Part shown: in pieces, positions 22,015 through 27,500 of the stretch
Numbering within the stretch: position 1 is the first letter of the stretch
Layout of the letters: every line of letters starts with the position of its first letter
NCBI RefSeq assembly: GCF_000499385.1
Contig: NW_013653948.1
Span: 1 to 27,500 of the forward strand
Source of the DNA: Eimeria necatrix
Lineage: Eukaryota; Apicomplexa; Conoidasida; Eucoccidiorida; Eimeriidae
Reading direction: 5' to 3'
Length of the DNA: 27,500 nt
The notes under the pieces: model-generated
The model's input: the letters and a program-made list of their open reading frames with translations, nothing else
Database searches by the model: none
What the model was told of the DNA's origin: nothing
Translations under genes and position numbers: made by a program

Positions 22015-22533
22015 TCTGCCAAGAGGAGCAGTGGACGCGTTTTCTATTTTTAAATTATTGGTCAGTATAGCACGCATATTTTCCCCACTATGGAATATAA
22101 TGGCAAGTATTTCGCCGGCGAACACTAGCAAAAAAGATGCACGCGTCTGCACTGCGGCGTGCTCATGGGAAACTCCGCCGAAGAAAACCGGCATTTTCGT
22201 TTGATATAAACTTTCCCGTTTCGAAAGATGACAAAGTAGCAAACTATGCTGCTGCTGGCAACAAATTGGCGTCTCGCTGGATAGCCAACTAGTCGGCTGC
22301 AGGTGGCTGAACTGTGGGGTTCTCTGCAGATTCATTTCCTGAATCTGCAATGACTTTAAGCCAGTACTGCGATAAATTCGTTTGCTGCAGTATACAGCAT
22401 GCAAAGAACCTCTAGTTGCTGCAGCGCATTGAGCTTTTTTGTTGCCCTGCATTTGCTCCCCTCTGTATCCAGCAGGTCTGCGCACTTTCTTCACCAGAAT
22501 TTCTCTGCAACCGCAGTGCAAAACTGACTGCAA
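22009..22533 (-). CDS. Longest minus-strand frame of the repeat-poor part, product unknown
   Basis: A 174-codon frame, not recognised. Several internal stretches look like exons separated by in-frame intron sequence: PAGYRGEQMQGNKKAQC early on, and FAGEILAIIFHSGENMRAIL plus NNLKIENASTAPLGRG at the end. The last part is preceded on the minus strand by catcttttttgctag, a good acceptor, and followed by gtgact at the tandem 14-bp repeat. A phase-1 join across that repeat would give DLKVNSQVYCQREHLLSTG. A frame this long is expected about once or less by chance in a window like this, so the evidence is modest. Confidence 0.3.
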   Translation of the reverse strand: MQSVLHCGCREILVKKVRRPAGYRGEQMQGNKKAQCAAATRGSLHAVYCSKRIYRSTGLKSLQIQEMNLQRTPQFSHLQPTSWLSSETPICCQQQHSLLLCHLSKRESLYQTKMPVFFGGVSHEHAAVQTRASFLLVFAGEILAIIFHSGENMRAILTNNLKIENASTAPLGRG

Positions 22534-22787
22534 AGTACACTTTTAAGAAAATACAAATTCAGAAACTTCCGAAATAGCCATTCCGTCGGCCACTTGGGCA
22601 TAACCGCGTCCTGGGTGTGAAGTCAGAGCGCTCACAGTTTGCTGCTGAGCACTTTTCACTGTCTTAGCAAAATCGGGATCGCCGAAGTTCCCTTGGCCCT
22701 CCAGTCCAGGTTATTTCAGCTCTGAGCCCCCATTCTTAGCTGAGGAGGCCAAGAAAGAAGTGCATTTAGAGGTAGTTGAGGCCTGCT

Positions 22788-22880
22788 CCACCCACTGGGG
22801 TCTGCTGCTGTTACTACTCCTTTGGCAGCGCCACCCACTGGGGTGTGCTGCTGTTGTTATTCCTTTCGCAGCGCCACCCT
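22788..22880 (+). repeat. 43-bp tandem repeat, two copies plus a partial third
   Basis: Units 22788-22830 and 22831-22873 both begin ccacccactggggt and end gcagcg; they differ at about six positions. A partial third copy (ccaccct) follows. It lies at the start of the repeat-rich part. Confidence 0.9.
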
Positions 22881-23009
22881 AGAGAGCTAGCCAGTCCCGG
22901 AGCATCCTGGCCCTAGCAAGCATTGCCTGAAGCTCCCTACCTAGTTGCCTGGCCGGCTGCCCGGGCCGCCTGCCAGCGAAGTCTTTGGGTAGCCACGCCG
23001 CTGACTGCC

Positions 23010-23290
23010 TGGCTAGCTAGCTAGCTAGCTCGCTAGCTTTGCTAGATAGCTAGATAGATAGACAGCCGAACACCCGGCTGCCTCTACAAGCACTGGAAAG
23101 CGACGGCAAACAATAAGTCCATTTGCTCCTGCAGAACCCTCCCGGTACAGCTAGCGAACGAGCCATTACTAGCCAGCTGACTAGCTACAGCTCAGTAGCT
23201 ATCTAGTTAGCCAGCTGGATGAATAGCTAGCCATGCTGCGAGGGACCTAAGGTCCTAGCTAGCCAGGCAGTAGGCTGGCTAGTTGCCCCT
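23010..23290. repeat. GCTA/CTAG-type tetranucleotide tracts
   Basis: gctagctagctagctagct at about 23012, gatagctagatagatagac after it, then scattered agctagcc and ctagctagcc motifs to about 23280. CTAG is self-complementary, so the tracts read alike on both strands. The same motif returns at 25164-25430. Confidence 0.8.
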
Positions 23291-23371
23291 GTTTGCTTCT
23301 TGAGACAGATAAGTGAGCTCTGCTCTTGTGGCCAATGCAGAAAAACAATAAAACAAAATGTTTCCAGAACA

Positions 23372-24081
23372 GCTGGGGGCCCCAAGGGCAAAGCCTCCAG
23401 GCCGAACTGCACTTGGGGGCCTCAAAAAGGCTCCCAGAGGACCCCCACGGGCCCCCCAAGGCGGCTCTAATGGGGGGCCCCTTAAAGGGGGCCCTCAACG
23501 AAAGGCCCCTACAAAGGAACCCGTAAAAGGAGGCCTCCTTGGGGACTTTAAAAGGGTCCTTAAAAGGAGGCCCTCAAAGGGGGGCCCCTCGAACAAGGCA
23601 CTTTATCCCAAGTTGAACAGGGGCCCCTATAAAGATATTTCCCGAGGAGAGCAGCGGGCAAGAGTGTCCTAAAAAAGATCTTTAAGGGGGCCTCGGGGCC
23701 TCCCTTCGAAGGGGCCTGGGGGCCCCCAAAGCATCCCTAGAAAAGACCCTTAAAGGGGGCATAAGGGCCCCCTCCAAGGATCTTCTCTAGGAACGCTCTT
23801 GACCCGTGCTCCCTTTTGAAAACATCATTTTAGGGGCTCTTCCTCTTCTGGGGGCCCCCCAGAAGAGGGCCCCAGAAGGGCGGGGGGTCCCCTTCAGGGG
23901 GCCCCCTGAAGGGGGCACCCCTCCCGGGGGGTGCCCTCCAGGGGCCCCTTCAGGGGGGCCCCCTGAAAGGGGCCCCCTTTTGGGGGGCCCCATCTAGGGG
24001 CCCCTGAAGGAGGGTTTCCCGGAGGCGACCCCCTGAAGGGGGGCCCCCTCTAGGGGCCCCTGAAGGGGGGCCCCTAGAGGG
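23372..24081. repeat. GGGGCCCC-type palindromic low-complexity tract
   Basis: About 0.7 kb built from runs of 4-7 G next to 4-6 C, joined by short AT-containing linkers such as ttaaag, tgaa, and ctag. Examples are ggggggccccatctagggg and cttcaggggggccccctgaa. Small inverted repeats are frequent: a near-perfect palindrome at 23842-23868 and 15-bp arms at 24046-24081. Both strands stay open over 60-100 codons (Gly/Pro/Lys/Arg-rich) because the unit lacks stops, so these ORFs are not evidence of genes. Confidence 0.85.
24046..24081. repeat. 15-bp perfect inverted repeat at the end of the G/C tract
   Basis: ccctctaggggcccc (24046-24060), spacer tgaagg, ggggcccctagaggg (24067-24081). The arms are exact reverse complements. 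It lies just downstream of the stop codon of the minus-strand gene ending at 24129 and could affect its 3' end. Confidence 0.9.
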
Positions 24082-24128
24082 TTAAACTCCTTCAGGGTCG
24101 CATTCTAAAAACTTTTTTGTAAAAGGCT

Positions 24129-24545
24129 TTATTGGGGTGGCTCTTCTTGGTTTGGGGACGGGCCTAAAGCCTCGGAGAGTTCTAAAAGCTGCTGCTCTAA
24201 AGCTGTATATTCAGCTTGTTTAGTTTCAGCTAGGCATTTGAGTTGCTGCAGCAGCAAGTGCTTTTGCTGCAGCGCTTGCTGCTGCTGCTGCTGCAGGTCC
24301 TGGACGGCAGCTGCGGCTTGCTGCTGCTGCTGGCGCTCTTCCTGCTGAAGCAGCTGCTCCTGCTGCTGCACCACCCGCTGCAGCTGCTGCTGCTGCTGCT
24401 GGTGCTGCTGCTTGGCTTCTCTCACCCCCTCCAAGTGTTCTCTCTCGGCTTCCTGCAGCTGCTGCTGCTCGTTTTGCTGCTGCTGCTGCAGCTGCTGCAG
24501 ATCTTCCTGCACAAGCTGCATGCGCTTTTCCAGAGTCTTCCGGTT
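24129..24545 (-). CDS. Terminal coiled-coil exon with Gln runs (part of the gene above)
   Basis: 138 codons plus TAA. The acceptor is ttattgtggagcag and the exon begins NRKTLEKRMQLVQEDLQQLQ. Heptads of Leu/Glu/Lys are interrupted by five Gln runs encoded by CAG and one Ala run; the end is EALGPSPNQEEPPQ. AATAAA overlaps the stop codon (caataaagcc on the minus strand), a possible polyadenylation signal. This is the most secure exon in the window. Confidence 0.75.
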   Translation of the reverse strand, partial: NRKTLEKRMQLVQEDLQQLQQQQQNEQQQLQEAEREHLEGVREAKQQHQQQQQQLQRVVQQQEQLLQQEERQQQQQAAAAVQDLQQQQQQALQQKHLLLQQLKCLAETKQAEYTALEQQLLELSEALGPSPNQEEPPQ

Positions 24546-25547
24546 CTGCTCCACAATAAAAGATAAACCAACCCCAAACCCTTAACCCTAAACCCTAAAC
24601 CTCAAACCCTAAATCCAAAACCCTAGGCATGAATCCAAACCACGACGGACTGCATGCGCTTGCAGCCGGCAAGCACTAGACTACAAACCCTCAGCAGGAG
24701 TTTCAGAATAGGCTAGGGTTTAGGGTTTCTGATGAGGGCTTATGAGGGTTTAGGGTTTCCGAAAATCTAAGAGTTTATCCCATGAGACGAGGGTTGTTTA
24801 GGCGGGGCCCCTCGGGCTCACTCCCTAAACCCTAAACCCTCTTCTCAAACCCTAAACCCTAAAAGTGAATCTTTTGGCATTTTGAGGTTTTTTGGCAGGG
24901 TTTAGGCTAAGGCTCGCGGTTCGGCCTGCAGCTTAAACCCCAAACACTAAATCTTTAACTCTGAACCCCAAACCCCAAACCCTAAACCCCAAACCCTGAA
25001 ACCCAAACCTTAAACCCTAAACCCTAAACCTCAGCAGCTGGGGTTTACGTACTGCCAGGAGGTCTTTTATGGCCTTTTTCAACTTCTCAATTTCTTTCCC
25101 CAACCGCTGGCGTTGCTGCTGAGTCTGCGCATAGACAGAAGCAGCGGAACCCTCCAAACTGCAGCTAGCTAGCTGGCTAGCTAGCTGGCTAGCTGGCTGG
25201 CTAGCTACATGGATAGCTGGCTAGTTAGCTAGCTAGCTGGCTAGCTAGCTGGCTGGGTAGGTAGCTAGCTGATTAGCAAGTTGGAAAGCTCGCGAGCAAA
25301 CACGGGGTCTTGGCTAGCTACCAGCCTAATAGCCTGCCTGACTAGCTAGCTAGCTAGCTAGCTAGCTAGTCAGGCAGGCTATTAGGCTGGTAGCTATCTA
25401 TCTATCTAGCTAGCTAGCTAGCTAGCTGGCGAGGTGTATGTACACTAGGAGCGTGGAGCTAACGACTTGCCTCTTCCTTCGCCTCTTCCTCGAGACGCAT
25501 TACCCGCAGCATTTCTTTTTTCAGCTCTGTCCAGTCCACCCCCAGCT

Positions 25548-25579
<32 letters not shown>

Positions 25580-26077
25580 ATGCGGGCCTCAGCAGCAGCA
25601 ACCAGAGGACCGCTGGTGCTTCTATAGCAGAAAAAAAGTAAACTAGGGAAAACAAAAACTGGCGGCCCCTCACCACTTTCACTTAATCTAAAAAATGTCT
25701 CCATGACAATTTGATTATTTTTTATTTGTGTTTTTTAATTATTTCATTATTATTGTTGAGGAAGCTCAGACTCGACAGCAGCAGCAGCAGTAGCAAAGGG
25801 CGCAGCAGCAGCAGCAAAAGGTGCAGCAAAAGCAGCCACAGCAGCAAACGGTGGAGCTGCAGCAGCAGCAGCAAAAGAGGCAGCAGCAGCAGCAGCAGCA
25901 GCAAATCTGCAGCTGCAGCAGCACTAACGCTGCCACTTCAAAGCCTTGAAACGAGAAAGGCCCTCCAGCTTACTATCTCTTTGGTTGCTCGCTTTACATC
26001 GCATGCAGCAGCAGCAGCAACAGCAGCAGCAGCTCGCTCAGCGGCGGCGCTTCCGCCGCTGCCAGCAGCAGCAGCAC

Positions 26078-26111
<34 letters not shown>

Positions 26112-26542
26112 GACGGTCTCCATCTTCGGCAAAGCACTCCAAGCTTCTGCTGTCTGCAGCTTTCCAGAAACTGCTAGCTGTGCCATGTTGCTGAGGGCTT
26201 CGTTAACCTGTGGCAGCAAACGCGCAAGGCCGCAGCAGCTGCTGCTGCAGCACAGCAGCAGCAGCAGCAGCAGCAGCAGCGGCATCAAACGCAGCAGCAG
26301 AAGCTGTAAACAGGGAGTACCGATTGGCCCGCAATGCGCAGCTTCTCCGAGTCGTCAGCAATCTGCAACAGAAGCAACGAAGGAGAAGCCAGAGCATGCA
26401 GCAGCAGCAGCAACAACAGCTGCAGCAGCAACAGCTGCGCCAGCAGCAGCAGCAGCAGCAGCAGCAAGAACGGGTGCAGCTGCGCCTACTTTGTCCACGA
26501 GATCCTGAAGTCCCTCACTTAAGACTTCAATTTCCTGAGGGG

Positions 26543-26581
<39 letters not shown>

Positions 26582-27437
26582 TATCCGCAGCAAAATGAGC
26601 AAACCACCATAGGAAGCAGCAGCAGCAACAGCATTCTTAGCCAAAAACGCCGAAGATTTGGCAGCCATTCAAAAAGATCTGCTGTCCCTAAGACCTAAAC
26701 CCTAAACCCTAAACCCTAAACCCTAAACACTTGAAGCATGACTGCTGACGTATGTGTAGCAGCGACATTTATGTTGAATCAATACCAGTTAACCCAAACC
26801 CTCGACCCTAAACCCTAGACCCTAAACCCCAAAACCCCAAATATAAACCCTAAACCCTAAAGCCCCAGAATCGCTGTTTCAGCATTTCCTTGAGTATATG
26901 CCCTGAACTCTAAACCCTAAACCCTGAACTCTAAACCCCACACATTTGACGCTAAAAGCTGCTGCTTCTCCCCTTCGAATGTGCCCCCCCTAAGCTCTAA
27001 ACCCTAAACCCTAAACCCTAAACCCTAAAACCCTAAACCCTTTCTCACTTTAGCACGATGAGAAACTCCTTCCCGCAGGCGACCCACATCATGGCGAATC
27101 CTCTCCACCTCGGCTTTGTCAATCTGCGCAAAGCCCCAAACCCTAAACCCTAAACCCTAAACCCTAAACCCTAAATCACTATCCCATTGTGTTAAGCCCC
27201 GAAGTGCCGCATAGCCTGCAGCTGAAAGCTTCGAGTCTTCCCTGACACCCCTAAAGTGCAAACTCTAACCCTCCAACCCTCAAAACCCTAAACCCTGAAC
27301 CCTAAACCCTAAACCCTGACAAACTTCACCCCCTGGGCCTTGATGCGCTCCTCCAGCCTTTTCACTTCTTCTAGTGCTGCCTTTTGCTGCTGCAGCAAAG
27401 AGTCTCTTTCTGCTTCTGTTGCTGCAGCCACGCTCTC
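24129..27437 (-). CDS. NDC80: Probable Ndc80/HEC1 kinetochore protein, C-terminal half, split by repeat-filled introns
   Basis: Proposed exons in transcript order: 27437-27330 (ESVAAATEAE to IKAQG), 27123-27049 (IDKAEVERIRHDVGRLREGV), possibly 26888-26856 (EMLKQRFWGFR), 26534-26490 (EIEVLSEGLQDLVDK), 26362-26321 (IADDSEKLRIAGQS), 26207-25974 (VNEALSNMAQLAV, then an Ala run), 25545-25504 (LGVDWTELKKEMLR), 25124-25053 (TQQQRQRLGKEIEKLKKAIK) and 24545-24129 (Gln-rich coil, TAA). Every one is phase 0 and bounded by AG and GT. The first junction recreates Q-x4-A-E-V-E-R-I-x-H, matching the spacing and residues of human HEC1 as I remember it. HEC1/Ndc80 links microtubules to the outer kinetochore through a long coiled coil. 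Its N-terminal calponin-homology part would lie beyond the right edge. Odd: Gln and Ala runs and micro-exons. The coiled coil is well supported, the Ndc80 name less so. Confidence 0.55.
24571..24626 (+). repeat. Telomere-like heptamers (CCCTAAA)
   Basis: Degenerate cluster including aaccctaaaccctaaac, in the intron just upstream of the terminal exon. Confidence 0.9.
24713..24759 (-). repeat. Telomere-like heptamers in opposite orientation (TTTAGGG)
   Basis: ctagggtttagggtttct and gagggtttagggtttcc. This is the only cluster in the window with the G-rich strand on the plus strand; its neighbours on both sides are CCCTAAA. Confidence 0.9.
24822..24862 (+). repeat. Telomere-like heptamers (CCCTAAA)
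   Basis: tccctaaaccctaaaccct and tcaaaccctaaaccctaaa with a short interruption. Confidence 0.9.
24933..25032 (+). repeat. Telomere-like heptamers, degenerate (CCCTAAA/CCCCAAA)
   Basis: About 100 bp of mixed aaacccc, aaaccct and aaaccttaaaccctaaacc units, ending 21 bp from the 25053 splice donor of the upstream exon. Confidence 0.9.
25053..25124 (-). CDS. 24-codon coiled-coil exon (part of the split gene)
   Basis: Acceptor tctatgcgcag and donor gtacgt, both strong. It reads TQQQRQRLGKEIEKLKKAIK and DLLA, a regular charged heptad pattern, phase 0 at both ends. Telomere-like repeats lie in the next intron and GCTA repeats in the previous one. Confidence 0.65.
25164..25430. repeat. GCTA/GGCTAGCTA tetranucleotide tract
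   Basis: Nearly continuous agctagct and ggctagctagctggctagc units, broken at about 25270-25312 by ordinary sequence. It includes the 82-bp palindrome at 25315-25396 and a tatctatctatctagctag stretch after it. It fills the intron between the exons at 25545-25504 and 25124-25053. Confidence 0.9.
25315..25396. repeat. Perfect 82-bp palindrome, no spacer
   Basis: Each 41-base half is the exact reverse complement of the other, centred between 25355 and 25356. Outer parts are unique sequence (tagctaccagcctaat, agcctgcctgac) and the core is (ctag)n. Symmetry breaks at 25314/25397. Confidence 0.97.
25504..25545 (-). CDS. 14-codon exon with CAG-repeat acceptor (part of the split gene)
   Basis: The acceptor is the end of a CTG run (ctgctgctgcag) and the exon reads LGVDWTELKKEMLR before a possible donor gtaatg. 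If that donor is not used the frame continues VMRLEEEAKEEASR to a TAG at 25459. Joining at the donor gives an uninterrupted heptad pattern into the next exon. Confidence 0.5.
25549..25574 (+). repeat. (CAG)n, about 9 units
   Basis: Uninterrupted CAG on the plus strand; on the minus strand it is the CTG run that ends in the acceptor of the exon at 25545. Confidence 0.95.
25690..25757. other. AT-rich island in an intron
   Basis: About 65 bp of strongly AT-rich DNA (gattattttttatttgtgtt and ttaattatttcattattatt) between CAG-rich blocks. Nothing else in the repeat-rich part has this composition. Confidence 0.7.
25776..25925 (+). repeat. Interrupted (CAG)n tract
   Basis: Short CAG runs of 3-7 units separated by variants such as caaaagg, cagtagcaaag and cacagcagcaaac. 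The plus strand reads as Ser/Ala and the minus strand as Leu/Cys. No splice sites mark it as an exon of the minus-strand gene. Confidence 0.9.
25974..26207 (-). CDS. 78-codon exon with Ala runs (part of the split gene)
   Basis: Acceptor tttgctgccacag, donor gtaagc (consensus). It begins VNEALSNMAQLAVSGKLQ, continues TAEAWSALPKMET, then about 35 residues rich in Ala and Gly encoded by GCT/GCA, and ends CDVKRATKEI. 234 nt, phase 0. The Ala run is read from the same CAG/CTG repeat that gives Gln in the terminal exon, by use of another frame. Confidence 0.6.
26006..26110 (+). repeat. (CAG)n tract inside the Ala-rich exon
   Basis: Two CAG runs (up to about 10 units at 26081-26110) flanking gcggcggcgcttccgccgct, itself a short inverted repeat (gcggcg with cgccgc-like halves). 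Confidence 0.9.
26253..26281 (+). repeat. (CAG)n, about 9 units
   Basis: Uninterrupted CAG run between the exons proposed at 26362-26321 and 26207-25974, so intronic in that model. Confidence 0.9.
26321..26362 (-). CDS. 14-codon micro-exon (part of the split gene)
   Basis: Acceptor gcttctgttgcag, donor gtactc; it reads IADDSEKLRIAGQS. Phase 0 at both ends. It stands out as non-repetitive sequence between CTG runs, which is the main reason to call it. Confidence 0.45.
26399..26466 (+). repeat. Interrupted (CAG)n tract
   Basis: CAG runs with caacaacag and ctgcgc interruptions, intronic in the proposed gene model. Confidence 0.9.
26490..26534 (-). CDS. 15-codon exon (part of the split gene)
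   Basis: Acceptor cttcccctcag after a long CTG run, donor gtaggc; it reads EIEVLSEGLQDLVDK, an amphipathic helix. If the donor is skipped the frame continues into an Ala run (GAAAPVLAAAA) for about 40 more codons. Confidence 0.5.
26546..26580 (+). repeat. (CAG)n, about 12 units
   Basis: Longest uninterrupted CAG run in the window. On the minus strand it lies directly upstream of the cttcccctcag acceptor. Confidence 0.95.
26693..26728 (+). repeat. Telomere-like heptamers, perfect (CCCTAAA)n
   Basis: About five perfect units in a row. Confidence 0.95.
26790..26864 (+). repeat. Telomere-like heptamers, degenerate
   Basis: cgaccctaaaccctagacc, then aaaccccaaaaccccaaat and aaaccctaaaccctaaag. 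Confidence 0.9.
26901..26940 (+). repeat. Telomere-like heptamers with GAACTCT variants
   Basis: ctgaactctaaaccctaaa, then the same variant repeated once. Confidence 0.85.
26991..27040 (+). repeat. Telomere-like heptamers (CCCTAAA)n
   Basis: About six units with one extra A; ends 9 bp before the donor of the exon at 27123-27049. Confidence 0.95.
27049..27123 (-). CDS. 25-codon exon with Ndc80-like motif (part of the split gene)
   Basis: Acceptor gctttgcgcag, donor gtgaga. It reads IDKAEVERIRHDVGRLREGV and SHRAK. AEVERIRHD corresponds to ADIERINHE of human HEC1 as I recall it. Telomere-like repeats begin 9-11 bp outside each splice site. Confidence 0.7.
27134..27176 (+). repeat. Telomere-like heptamers, perfect (CCCTAAA)n
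   Basis: About six perfect units starting 11 bp upstream (on the minus strand) of the exon at 27123. Confidence 0.95.
27261..27319 (+). repeat. Telomere-like heptamers, degenerate then regular
   Basis: aactctaaccctccaaccct followed by regular aaaccctaaaccct with GAACCCT variants; ends 11 bp before the donor side of the exon at 27437-27330. Confidence 0.9.
27330..27437 (-). CDS. 36-codon coiled-coil exon (most upstream seen of the split gene)
   Basis: Acceptor tggctgctgttgcag, donor gtgaag. It reads ESVAAATEAERDSLLQQQ, then ALEEVKRLEERIKAQG. 108 nt, phase 0. Continuous heptads. Joined to the next exon it forms the QG-IDK-AEVERI junction used to propose Ndc80. Confidence 0.65.
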
Positions 27438-27452
27438 CTGCAACAGCAGCCA

Positions 27453-27500
27453 CAAACCCTAAACCCTAAGCCCTAAACCCCAAACCCTAAACCCTAAACC
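27453..27500 (+). repeat. Telomere-like heptamers at the window edge
   Basis: CCCTAAA units with CCCTAAG and CCCCAAA variants, running off the edge. The regular spacing of exons between such clusters argues that this is another intron and not the chromosome end. Confidence 0.9.

Noticed and set aside
23358..23993. Gly/Pro-rich ORFs on both strands in the G/C tract
   Set aside because: The palindromic repeat unit has no stop codons on either strand, so open frames are automatic.
24243..24566. 107-codon plus-strand Leu-rich ORF
   Set aside because: It is the reverse reading of the Gln-rich terminal exon; Leu runs come from CTG opposite CAG.
25711..26508. 265-codon plus-strand ORF rich in Ser and Ala
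   Set aside because: It is the translation of the CAG tracts in other frames, and consensus splice sites and non-repetitive peptide lie on the minus strand of the same region.
26942..26989. Extra 16-codon exon of the split gene on the minus strand
   Set aside because: It has AG and GT edges and phase 0, but the peptide (GGHIRRGEAAAFSVKC) breaks the heptad pattern and has no counterpart in the Ndc80 coil as I know it.
26693..27500. Chromosome end (true telomere)
   Set aside because: The CCCTAAA units come in short clusters of 30-100 bp alternating with exon-like sequence, with one cluster flipped, and extend over 3 kb. A real end would be one long uninterrupted array.
1..27500. tRNA, rRNA or CRISPR
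   Set aside because: No cloverleaf with a proper T-loop and no conserved rRNA stretch was seen. Places with gttcga (for example near 513, 6853 and 10157) lack the rest of a tRNA. Tandem repeats lack regular spacers.

Overview
The window looks like nuclear DNA of a coccidian apicomplexan, most likely Eimeria. The right end combines long (CAG)n/(CTG)n runs with interspersed telomere-like CCCTAAA heptamers, a combination known as the hallmark of the repeat-rich segments of Eimeria chromosomes. The left 22.6 kb has no such repeats and resembles the repeat-poor segments of the same chromosomes. No bacterial-type gene organisation, ribosome-binding sites, tRNA, rRNA or CRISPR was seen. Genes here must be read as spliced exons, so single long ORFs are a poor guide.

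Repeat-poor part (1-22,600). Bases 1-2,000 hold a 250-bp direct duplication, a possible third diverged copy and a pair of inverted arms; a minus-strand reading frame stays open through the copies. Several minus-strand ORFs (about 4.7-5.1, 7.3-7.6, 8.0-8.3 and 21.1-22.5 kb) look protein-like and have plausible splice sites, but none is recognised. Bases 10,286-14,330 hold a 50-bp foldback repeat followed by a degenerate array of roughly 0.8-1.2-kb units. A tight perfect hairpin lies at 14,757. The best gene in this part is a two-exon minus-strand gene at 17,595-18,141 for a small protein with an N-terminal membrane anchor.

Repeat-rich part (22,700-27,500). After a 43-bp tandem repeat come GCTA-type tracts, a 0.7-kb tract of GGGGCCCC-type palindromic sequence, then one large split gene on the minus strand, which enters from beyond the right edge and stops at 24,129. 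At least eight short exons can be joined, all in phase 0, and together they encode a nearly continuous coiled coil. Its introns are made of telomere-like heptamers, CTG repeats and GCTA repeats. The junction of the two upstream exons recreates a motif with the residues and spacing of the Ndc80/HEC1 kinetochore protein, so I propose it is the Ndc80 C-terminal half, carrying lineage-specific Gln and Ala runs. A perfect 82-bp palindrome sits in one of its introns.

Limits: all splice sites were chosen by eye, family matches are from memory, and much of 2-10 kb and 14.3-21 kb shows nothing I can name.
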